NCBI GenBank assembly: GCA_023228425.1
Contig: JALOBE010000011.1
Coordinates: 21,177-85,176, forward strand
DNA length: 64,000 bases
DNA from: Syntrophales bacterium
GTDB taxonomy: Bacteria > Desulfobacterota > Syntrophia > Syntrophales > UBA2210
Reading direction: 5' to 3'
Below, piece after piece: positions 44,152-51,625 of the stretch (position 1 is the stretch's first letter; the number at the start of each line of letters is the position of its first letter). The notes below the pieces were generated by a model, which was given only the letters and a program-made list of their open reading frames with translations, did no database searches and had not been told where the DNA came from. Made by a program: the position numbers and the translations under genes.

Positions 44152-45327
44152 ATGCAAATAGTAAGTATTGAAATCCGTAACTATCGTTTGTTTCGTTTTG
44201 CGGAATTGAAAGATCTTCCTCGTCTTACCATTGTTGTCGGCGCTAATGGCTCAGGCAAATCAACCCTTTTCGATGTATTCAGTTTTCTGAAAGACGCTTT
44301 GGCGCAAAATGTGGTGTCGGCAGTTACACGCAGGGGCGGCTTTCGGGAACTGGTTAGTCGCGGGGAAACAGGACCGATTGGAATCACGGTGAAATTTCGT
44401 GAAAGCGGCGGACGGCTGGCAACGTACCAATTGGAAATCGGCGAGGATACGGGCCGGCCGGTTGTGGTTCGGGAAATACTGAAGTTCAGGCGCGGACAAT
44501 TCGGCCAGCCCTGGCATTTTGTGGATTTTTCCCGGGGAAAAGGTTCGGCCATCACCAACGAGGCGGCCTATGGGCAGGAAGGTGTGGCGGCTGAACGTAA
44601 AGAGTATGTTCTGGATGATCCAGGGGTCCTGGCGATAAAAGGCCTCGGCCAATTCAAGGAATTCCGGGTGGTGTCCGAATTCCGAAGCCTTATCGAAAAC
44701 TGGCACATTTCCGATTTCCATATCAGCGATGCCAGACCCAGCGCGGAGGCCGTCTGGGCGGAACATCTCTCCACCCGCGGAGACAACATTGCCCAGGTTG
44801 CCCAGTATCTTTACGAGAACCATCAGGATTGTTTTGAAAAAGTGCTTCGAGCCATGAAAGAACGCGTTCCGGGAGTGAGCAAGGTCGAGGCAAAACCGAC
44901 GGAGGATGGCCGTCTGGTACTGCGATTCCAGGACGGCAACTTCAAGGATCCCTTTATCGCGCGATATGTTTCCGACGGAACGATCAAGATGTTCGCCTAC
45001 CTAATCCTGTTATATGACCCGAAGCCGCATCCGCTGCTGGCGGTCGAGGAACCGGAAAACCAGTTATATCCGGAGCTGCTCTATGAACTGTTCGAAGAAT
45101 TCCGGGACTACGCCCGGAGGGGCGGGCAGGTGTTTGTTTCCACCCATTCCCCGGACTTCATCAATGGCGCACACCTGGAAGAGATTTACTGGTTGGTGAA
45201 AAAGGATGGTTTCAGCGAAGTGCGGCGCGCGTCCGAAAGCGAACTGTTGCGCAACCTTGTCGCCGAAGGCGATTTGCCCGGAGCGCTTTGGAAGCAAGGA
45301 CTTTTTGAAGGAGCCGGCCTGAAATGA
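44152..45327 (+). CDS. AAA ATPase, OLD/AAA_15-like, partner of DUF4276
   Basis: This 391-residue ABC-like AAA ATPase has Walker A GANGSGKS at 30-37, a late Walker B region L-L-A-V-E-E-P-E-N-Q-L-Y-P-E and the following S-T-H-S-P-D-F. The short insert between them lacks a long coiled coil. Proteins of this type are often paired with DUF4276 Toprim-like proteins, and here a DUF4276 gene follows with an ATGA overlap. No nuclease domain is present in the ATPase itself. Confidence 0.85.
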   Translation: MQIVSIEIRNYRLFRFAELKDLPRLTIVVGANGSGKSTLFDVFSFLKDALAQNVVSAVTRRGGFRELVSRGETGPIGITVKFRESGGRLATYQLEIGEDTGRPVVVREILKFRRGQFGQPWHFVDFSRGKGSAITNEAAYGQEGVAAERKEYVLDDPGVLAIKGLGQFKEFRVVSEFRSLIENWHISDFHISDARPSAEAVWAEHLSTRGDNIAQVAQYLYENHQDCFEKVLRAMKERVPGVSKVEAKPTEDGRLVLRFQDGNFKDPFIARYVSDGTIKMFAYLILLYDPKPHPLLAVEEPENQLYPELLYELFEEFRDYARRGGQVFVSTHSPDFINGAHLEEIYWLVKKDGFSEVRRASESELLRNLVAEGDLPGALWKQGLFEGAGLK

Positions 45328-45715
45328 ATCGCGTCGTATTTCTTCTCGAAGAACGATCAATGAAGAGCCTGCTGGACGTCCTTTTGCCACGATTGATGCC
45401 CGGCATAAATTTTTTGTGCATACCGCATGAAGGAAAGCGGGATCTGGAAAAGAGTATTCCCCGGAAACTCCGCGCCTGGCAAGAACCCGGGGCACGTTTT
45501 GTGATTGTTCGAGACAATGACGGCGGTGATTGTCATATCTTAAAACAAAGATTGGTTGAATTGTGCAACGGTCCAAAAAGCTCCGCTGTGATGGTTCGGA
45601 TTGCCTGTCAGGAGCTCGAAAAATGGCTGCCTGGCTCAGCCGTAATGGTAATCGCTCTCGTAGTTTCCAAGTTATGATGGAAGGTATCGAGCGAATATCC
45701 GAAATGGAGGGATAA
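45324..45715 (+). pseudogene. DUF4276 gene broken by an internal deletion
   Basis: The first 100 codons match DUF4276 (L-L-E-E-R-S-M-K-S-L-L, then V-R-D-N-D-G-G-D-C, then R-I-A-C-Q-E-L-E-K-W). The frame then ends at 45677 after a short unrelated tail. In another forward frame, ending at the TAA 45713-45715, lies N-R-S-R-S-F-Q-V-M-M-E-G-I, which is the family's usual C-terminal motif. Intact members are near 200 residues, so roughly 70-80 codons appear to have been lost between the two parts, with a frame change. The Toprim-like partner of the ATPase is therefore probably inactive. Confidence 0.72.
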
Positions 45716-45723
45716 AGAGAGCA

Positions 45724-48700
45724 ATGGCTAAAAGCAATCACGGAAGAGTGGGAGACGCGCTTGAACTACTCAACAAGGGATTGCGCCCCTTTGTTGAGCG
45801 GGAACTGCAAGCTGTACACGGAGATCAATGGCAGGAGATGGTGGCGCAGACGCTCCGCGAAGACCGCGGTGCGGTGAAGGCGACCAGGAAGGGTGAGCTC
45901 AACTGGGATACCCACAACCTGCTCACGGTCATGTGGGACCAGTGGAACGCGGTCTTCCGCAACACCCTTGGCCATACCGAACGTTCCCTGGTCAGCGAAC
46001 TGCGGGACGTGCGCAACCGCTGGGCGCACCAAACGCCCTTCAGCAGTGACGATGCTTATCGGGCGCTGGACAGCATCGGCCGCCTGCTTACCGCCATCTC
46101 GGCCCCCGAGGCAAAGGAGCTGGAAGAGCAGAAAATGGCACTGTTGCGCGTGCGATTCGACGAGCAGCGTCGAGGCGAGATGCGCAAGCACGCTGTGGCC
46201 CCCACCGAGGGCAACCCCCTAAGCGGCCTGAAGCCCTGGCGGGAAGTCGTCACCCCGCACCGGGACGTGGCCAGCGGCAAGTATCAGCAGGCGGAGTTCG
46301 CAGCCGATCTGTGGCAGGTGTACCTGGGCGAGGCGGCATCCGAGTACCAGGACCCCACCGAGTTTTTCCGGCGCACCTTCATCACCGAGGGGCTGCAGAA
46401 GCTCCTCAGCAACGGTGTACGCCGGATCGGGGGGCAGGGTGGCGACCCGGTGGTTGAGTTGCAGACGAACTTCGGCGGCGGAAAAACCCACAGCATGTTG
46501 GCTCTTTATCATCTTTTCTCCAGCACGCCCTCGACAGAACTTCCCGGCACCGAAGAGGTTCTGAAGGAAGCTGGATGTGAGGTGGCATTAAAAGTTAATC
46601 GCGCCATTGTAGTCGGTACCAAAGTGTCGCCCGGCAACCCGAGTAAGAAGGATGACGGAACGATCGTTCGTACGATCTGGGGCGAAATCGCCTGGCAACT
46701 GGGTGGTAAGACCGGTTACGAGATGATTCGCGCCGACGACGAGAAGGCTACCAACCCAGGCGACAAGATGAAGGAGTTGTTCAACAAGTTCTCACCCTGC
46801 CTTGTTCTGATTGACGAGTGGGTAGCCTACGCACGACAACTTCACGAAGGCAGTTTGCTTCCCGCCGGCACTTTCGATACCCAGTTTACCTTCGCGCAGG
46901 CACTGAGTGAGGCGGCCAAGACGGCCAAAAACACCTTGCTGGTGGTCAGCATTCCAGCATCCGATAATGAGATCGGCGGCGAATGGGGCCAGCGCGCCTT
47001 GTCCCGACTCAAGAACGCCATCGGCCGCGTGGAATCGAGCTGGCGTCCGGCCAGCCCGGACGAGGGGTTCGAGATCGTGCGTCGTCGGCTCTTCGAACCA
47101 CTTCATGATAAACAGGCCTTTGTAGCGCGCGACGCCGTGGCTCGAGAATTCGTGGAGATGTACGGAACGCAACACAGTGAATTCCCATCCGAGTGTCGAG
47201 AGGCCGAATACGAACGTCGCATCAAGCTGGCCTACCCGATCCACCCTGAACTTTTTGACCGGCTCTACAACGACTGGTCCACACTCGACAAATTTCAACG
47301 CACGCGCGGCGTGTTGCGCCTGATGGCGGCGGTGATCCATTCCCTGTGGGAAAGACAGGACGGCAACCTGCTGATCATGCCCGCTACCATCCCCATTGAC
47401 GACTCCGCAGTGCAGTTCGAGTTGACCCGCTACCTTGACGACCAGTGGACCCCAGTCATTGCCAAGGATGTGGACGGGGAACATTCCCTGCCGCTCAGGC
47501 TCGACCGGGACGCGCCGAATTTGGGTCGCTACTCCGCTTGCCGCCGTGTGGCACGCACCATCTACGTCGGATCGGCCCCGACCCAACGGGCCGCCAACCG
47601 GGGTATCGACGACCGCCAGGTGAAGTTGGGATGCGTCCAACCCGGCGAAACCGTGGCTACCTTCGGCGACGCCATCCGCCGACTTACGGACCGGGCGACC
47701 TATTTATATGTGGACGGCAGTCGTTATTGGTACTCGACTCAGCCCACGGTCACGCGTCTTGCGGAGGATCGAGCGAACCAGCTCCACGAACACGATGTCA
47801 TGGACGAAATCGTACGCCGCCTGAGGGATGAGGCGCGCAGCCGTGGCGATTTCCACCGCGTGCACGCCTGTCTGAGCAGTAGCGATATCCCGGACGAGCA
47901 CGAGGCGCGGCTGGTAATTCTGGGTCCCGAGCATGCTCATAGCAAGGGGCAAGCAGACAGTGCCGCGCGGAAGGAGGCGCAGGCTATCCTGGACAGTCGC
48001 GGCAGTAGCCCCCGGTCGCACAAGAACACCCTGGTGTTCCTGGCGAGCGATGCGAGTCGACTCAAGGACTTTCAGGCCGCCATCCGGCAATTCATGTCCT
48101 GGAAGTCCATCTGGGACGAGCGGGAGCAGCTCAATCTCGATCCGTTCCAATCCAAGCAGGCCGACACGAAACGCAAGAACGCCGACGACACGGTGAACGT
48201 CCGTATTCCCGAGGCATACCAGTGGCTGCTCGTCCCGAACCAGCCGGACCCCAAGGGATCGCCCGAGTGGACGGAAACTCGCTTGCAAGGGTCTGATTCG
48301 CTGGCGCTTCGCGCTTCTAAAAAGCTCAAGAGCGAGGAGATGCTTCTTGTCCAGATGGGCGGAGTTCGGTTGCGCCTTGAACTGGACCGGGTACCCCTCT
48401 GGCGCGGGAATGACGTGCCGGTGAAGCAACTTGTCGAAGACTTCGCGACGTACCTGTACCTTCCGCGCCTTCGCGACCCGGGCGTGCTGATCGCCGCCAT
48501 CCGGGAAGGGATCGCGCTTTTGACCTGGCAGTCTGAGACGTTTGCCTACGCACAGTCCAGGGACGCCGACGGCCGCTATTTAGGCCTCGTGGGCGGCGGA
48601 TCTGCCGCTGTTCAGAGTGAGGGCGGCTCGATTGTTGTGAAGCCCGACGTGGCAGCCGAACAGCAGCGCCGGGATGCTGAAGCGGCGAAAGCAAAGGCCG

Positions 48701-49050
48701 GAAACGGTTCGGCGACGGTCGCGGAAACCGAACAGGCATTGGAACAGGGTCAAGCAACCGGGGCGGGAACAACGCGTAGAACGGACACAGGCACACCCCC
48801 GCCACCCGCCCCCACGTATCGGCGTTTCCACGGATCGGTGCAACTCGATTCACTCCGGGTCGGGCGTGACGCCGGCCGAATTGCCGACGAAGTCATCCAA
48901 CACCTGTCGAAGTATATCGGGGCCAACGTCGAGGTGACCCTGGAGATCCGGGCCGAAATACCGGACGGGGCCACTGAGAAGACCATCCGCGATGTCACCG
49001 AAAACTGCCGCACCCTGCACTTCGACTCTTTTGGATTCGAAGAGGAGTAA
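45724..49050 (+). CDS. HEPN-DUF499 ATPase
   Basis: This 1108-residue protein has an N-terminal Swt1-like HEPN domain with the RNase motif R-N-R-W-A-H at 97-102. A DUF499 P-loop ATPase follows, with G-G-G-K-T at 251-255 and V-L-I-D-E at 361-365. A Pro/Ala/Thr-rich linker (about 970-1025) leads to a C-terminal beta-rich domain. HEPN domains commonly cut RNA, so it may be the effector that halts growth on infection. DUF499 and DUF1156 genes often occur together in predicted defence loci. It is the last gene of the operon, preceded by a ggaggg ribosome-binding site. Confidence 0.85.
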   Translation: MAKSNHGRVGDALELLNKGLRPFVERELQAVHGDQWQEMVAQTLREDRGAVKATRKGELNWDTHNLLTVMWDQWNAVFRNTLGHTERSLVSELRDVRNRWAHQTPFSSDDAYRALDSIGRLLTAISAPEAKELEEQKMALLRVRFDEQRRGEMRKHAVAPTEGNPLSGLKPWREVVTPHRDVASGKYQQAEFAADLWQVYLGEAASEYQDPTEFFRRTFITEGLQKLLSNGVRRIGGQGGDPVVELQTNFGGGKTHSMLALYHLFSSTPSTELPGTEEVLKEAGCEVALKVNRAIVVGTKVSPGNPSKKDDGTIVRTIWGEIAWQLGGKTGYEMIRADDEKATNPGDKMKELFNKFSPCLVLIDEWVAYARQLHEGSLLPAGTFDTQFTFAQALSEAAKTAKNTLLVVSIPASDNEIGGEWGQRALSRLKNAIGRVESSWRPASPDEGFEIVRRRLFEPLHDKQAFVARDAVAREFVEMYGTQHSEFPSECREAEYERRIKLAYPIHPELFDRLYNDWSTLDKFQRTRGVLRLMAAVIHSLWERQDGNLLIMPATIPIDDSAVQFELTRYLDDQWTPVIAKDVDGEHSLPLRLDRDAPNLGRYSACRRVARTIYVGSAPTQRAANRGIDDRQVKLGCVQPGETVATFGDAIRRLTDRATYLYVDGSRYWYSTQPTVTRLAEDRANQLHEHDVMDEIVRRLRDEARSRGDFHRVHACLSSSDIPDEHEARLVILGPEHAHSKGQADSAARKEAQAILDSRGSSPRSHKNTLVFLASDASRLKDFQAAIRQFMSWKSIWDEREQLNLDPFQSKQADTKRKNADDTVNVRIPEAYQWLLVPNQPDPKGSPEWTETRLQGSDSLALRASKKLKSEEMLLVQMGGVRLRLELDRVPLWRGNDVPVKQLVEDFATYLYLPRLRDPGVLIAAIREGIALLTWQSETFAYAQSRDADGRYLGLVGGGSAAVQSEGGSIVVKPDVAAEQQRRDAEAAKAKAGNGSATVAETEQALEQGQATGAGTTRRTDTGTPPPPAPTYRRFHGSVQLDSLRVGRDAGRIADEVIQHLSKYIGANVEVTLEIRAEIPDGATEKTIRDVTENCRTLHFDSFGFEEE

Positions 49051-49309
49051 TGGCAAAGCGAATCGATTAAGGAAACACAGATGATTGATTCAATGGGAGC
49101 GTCGGAGAAAGTACGCCGGTCGGGCCGAGTGGTGGCTGTTCAGCCTCGCAAACGTTTTATGCGTTCCTTTTTCCTTCCTAATATCGTTCCACCCGCTGTA
49201 CAATTCTTCAAATCGCATCTTACGGGTCTCCTCCAGCAGATCCGTCCGTCTCATAGGCCACCTCCATAAAGGTACCCTATAACCCGAACAGTTTACGTGT
49301 TCCCAACTT
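49051..49309. other. Intergenic region at the right edge of the island
   Basis: Besides the transposase stub, no gene is supported. Plus-strand frames are short and not protein-like. No clear terminator for the DUF499 gene was seen. Confidence 0.4.
49090..49254 (-). pseudogene. Truncated transposase N-terminus (ISNCY-like)
   Basis: On the minus strand an ATG at 49254 behind ggaggtgg begins a frame reading R-R-T-D-L-L-E-E-T-R-K-M-R-F-E-E-L-Y. This resembles the opening of ISNCY-type transposases. After about 25 residues the likeness ends and the frame stops within 54 codons, so only the 5' end survives. It marks past insertion-sequence activity at the island's right edge. The identification rests on recall of the family's N-terminal pattern. 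Confidence 0.5.
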
Positions 49310-49325
49310 TGAGGCACTATTTCAT
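49310..49325 (+). repeat. Right 16-bp direct repeat flanking the defence island
   Basis: This is the second identical copy of TGAGGCACTATTTCAT, 15,748 bp from the left copy. Its last base is the first base of the -35 box of the phaC promoter. Confidence 0.7.
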
Positions 49326-49353
49326 TGACAGCCAGGGGCCCCTATCCTATCAT
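49325..49353 (+). promoter_or_regulatory. Promoter of the PHA synthase gene
   Basis: TTGACA (49325-49330), a 17-bp spacer and TATCAT (49348-49353) match a strong sigma70-type promoter, with a long leader of about 95 bp before the start codon. The spacer holds the palindrome AGGGGCCCCT. Confidence 0.7.
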
Positions 49354-49452
49354 GCGCTGTTAAACACACTGACTAGAAAGCCATTTTCACGTTCGCCAAG
49401 GGAGATGTTCACGGGGGTGAAGACCGGATGGTTTTCCCCGGAGGAGGAACCG

Positions 49453-51255
49453 ATGAAACAAGAAAACGCCATATCGCCGGATACACTCTTGAGTTACATG
49501 GGGACGACGGCGGCCGACAACGTGATGGGACTCACAACGGCTCTGCCCTGGATGAGCATGATGGGTGGATACCAGGCGAAGACCCTCTTCGACTATCAGA
49601 AAGTGCTTGCCTCGATCAGTGAGTGCCCGGCGCTCTTCGGACCCTTTTCCATTCTCGCCGGTTTTCAGAACGCCTTTCTGGAAACCCTTGTCCTCGACCC
49701 CCTGAAAGCACACGCCCGTCTCTCGACCCGTTCCGGCAGGGATCCCGATATCTACCGCGATATCAACGGCTGGATCTACAAAAACTACACCCGGCTGATC
49801 TGGTTTCTCTGTGATTACTTCGTGCGGGATGGCCGTTTTGATCGTGACAGGGCGAGATTCGTCGCCACGACACCGGAAGGCCACGCCATGCTCAAGGAGT
49901 ACCTGCAGGAATTCGGCCAGATGGAGCGCGCCTATACCTCGGCGGGCATGACGAGGCTGAACGCCATGAAGGAACTGCTCACGTGTCTTCTGGTGGTGAT
50001 CACCGAACGGCCCCTCAAGGGAAGGGACATGCCCTTCATGAGAAAAAACAGTGATGGATCCGATGCCATGACCTTCGAAGAATATCTGGCTGAGAACCGG
50101 CTGCGCCTTGAAACGCTTCACCGCTACAATGCCTTCGATCTCAAGGAGTATTCCGAACGGGCCACCCTGGGCGTGCTGGGCTGTTCCGACTACGAGGTCG
50201 TGGAGGGCTCCCGTCTCGCCCACGTGAGCCTGCGGCGGTATACCCGCCCCGAGGATGTCAAACCCGTCGGAAAGGTCATCTACATGTCCACTCCGCTGAT
50301 CAACAAGCCGGAACTCTTTGACCTGGCCGATGGGAAGTCCGTTGTGCAGGCCATGCTCCGGGAAGGGTATGACATATACATGGTCGATTTCGGAACGCCC
50401 GGCCCTGAAGACAATGACCGCGGGTTGGATTTCTACGGCAAGACGGTCCATGACCACAATTTCAACATCATCAGGAAAAACCATCCCCGGGCGGAGATAA
50501 TTGTCCTCGGCTATTGTATGGGTGGTACGTTGATTCTTCCCTACCTGGCACGGCGGGCGGAAGAACGCCTGGCGGCGGGGAAAAAGATGGATGTCCGGAA
50601 GGTAGCCCTGCTGGCGGCTCCCGTGCTGTTCGATGACGATGCCAGCGGGCACGGTCCCATGCGGTCATACATTCGTCGGTATTACGACGAATACCTCATG
50701 ACCGAACTGTTCGGGAGCGTCAATGTGCCGCCTCATATAATCGAGTTCGGTATGAACGAAATTCAGCCCGGCGTCCACTATACGGTTATGATGGGGTTTT
50801 ACGGGAGGGCGATCAGCGGTGACGCCGTTGAAGACGCGGCACCCTTTCTCTACTGGCTGACCCACGGAACAAGATTTCCGGCGCGGGCCCACCGTGAGTG
50901 GATCAGGTTGTTTCTCACCAATCCCATCGTTGAGGGGACCTTCCGTCTTCCCTCCACCAACCGCACGTATGACGGCAAGCCCGTGGACATGGAGATTCTT
51001 CGGACGGCGGGCATTCAGATCTTTGATTATCGGGGGTTGCGGGATCCCATAGCTCCGCCCGGTTCCTGCGTGGCAAGTGAATTGTGGGGACAGATCGATG
51101 ACGGAAATATTCGCGTGACCCGGAACGGCCTGAACCGGACCCTGGAGAAGAACATCGGTCATATTTTCGTTGTCAGCAGGACACTGCTGGCGGAATATCT
51201 CCGGGCGCTCAATAGCTTCCTCAACGATGAACCCTTCGATGGCACGGACCGATGA
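49453..51255 (+). CDS. phaC: Poly(3-hydroxyalkanoate) synthase family protein
   Basis: This alpha/beta hydrolase of the PhaC family has 600 residues. The nucleophile is Cys355 in G-Y-C-M-G-G, the PHA-synthase form of the lipase box. A likely catalytic His sits in K-N-I-G-H-I-F near the C-terminus, and an Asp in D-Y-R-G-L-R-D-P. It would polymerise hydroxyacyl-CoA into storage polyester. The frame is open to 49297 across the island edge, but the ATG at 49453 behind cggaggagg is clearly the start. Downstream genes concern aldehydes, lipids and enoyl reduction. Confidence 0.85.
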   Translation: MKQENAISPDTLLSYMGTTAADNVMGLTTALPWMSMMGGYQAKTLFDYQKVLASISECPALFGPFSILAGFQNAFLETLVLDPLKAHARLSTRSGRDPDIYRDINGWIYKNYTRLIWFLCDYFVRDGRFDRDRARFVATTPEGHAMLKEYLQEFGQMERAYTSAGMTRLNAMKELLTCLLVVITERPLKGRDMPFMRKNSDGSDAMTFEEYLAENRLRLETLHRYNAFDLKEYSERATLGVLGCSDYEVVEGSRLAHVSLRRYTRPEDVKPVGKVIYMSTPLINKPELFDLADGKSVVQAMLREGYDIYMVDFGTPGPEDNDRGLDFYGKTVHDHNFNIIRKNHPRAEIIVLGYCMGGTLILPYLARRAEERLAAGKKMDVRKVALLAAPVLFDDDASGHGPMRSYIRRYYDEYLMTELFGSVNVPPHIIEFGMNEIQPGVHYTVMMGFYGRAISGDAVEDAAPFLYWLTHGTRFPARAHREWIRLFLTNPIVEGTFRLPSTNRTYDGKPVDMEILRTAGIQIFDYRGLRDPIAPPGSCVASELWGQIDDGNIRVTRNGLNRTLEKNIGHIFVVSRTLLAEYLRALNSFLNDEPFDGTDR

Positions 51256-51558
51256 CCCTTCAGTTCTCGTTCCGGAATCTGGCGCTCATTGCAGTGGTTT
51301 CTCTCCAGGTCACCACCGTCGCCTATATCCACGCGCCCCGGTGGAAGGCGCCGATCCTCTTCCTGCCCTTTCCCTTCACCATGAGAGCTCCGGGACCACA
51401 TCAGCCCGGCCGGGGCTATCGTGCCAGGATGGATTGTGTTCCCGGTGCTGCCGGTCCCGCTGACCCGGCGCCTGTGGGCCGCCGCCCCCCGGCACGGTGA
51501 CGGAAGGTTGCCTGAAGAGGGGACTGTGACGGTTCACGATCCGTCGATGACAGGGTAA
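51252..51558 (+). pseudogene. Frameshifted small membrane protein
   Basis: A frame starting with an ATGA overlap at the phaC stop gives 43 plausible residues, including a hydrophobic helix and R-W-K-A-P-I-L-F-L-P-F-P-F. It then loses protein character. In the +1 frame the region to the TAA at 51556-51558 reads a second convincing helix (W-I-V-F-P-V-L-P-V-P-L). The two parts together suggest a small membrane protein broken by a frameshift near 51380. Sequencing error or chance are alternatives. Confidence 0.35.
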
Positions 51559-51567
51559 TCATCTGAT

Positions 51568-51591
51568 TGACAGGAAGCTCTCCTTCTGTCA
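51568..51591. promoter_or_regulatory. Inverted repeat over a possible -35 box before the aldehyde dehydrogenase
   Basis: TGACAG (51568-51573) and CTGTCA (51586-51591) form a 6-bp inverted repeat with a 12-bp spacer, 34 bp before the ALDH start. The left arm overlaps TTGACA (51567-51572), but no good -10 box follows at the normal distance. Confidence 0.3.
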
Positions 51592-51625
51592 TTTTCTACC
51601 TGCACAGATTCGGCAGGCTGAACTC

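Noticed and set aside
33758..49050. Naming the island a BREX or DISARM system
   Set aside because: pglZ, brxC, drmA, drmB and drmC are all absent. A SNF2 helicase plus a methyltransferase alone is not enough.
49297..49452. A longer N-terminus for the PHA synthase
   Set aside because: The extension crosses the 16-bp repeat and the promoter, and the ATG at 49453 has a strong ribosome-binding site.
49387..50652. A 421-codon open frame antisense to phaC
   Set aside because: It is the shadow of a clear PHA synthase gene.
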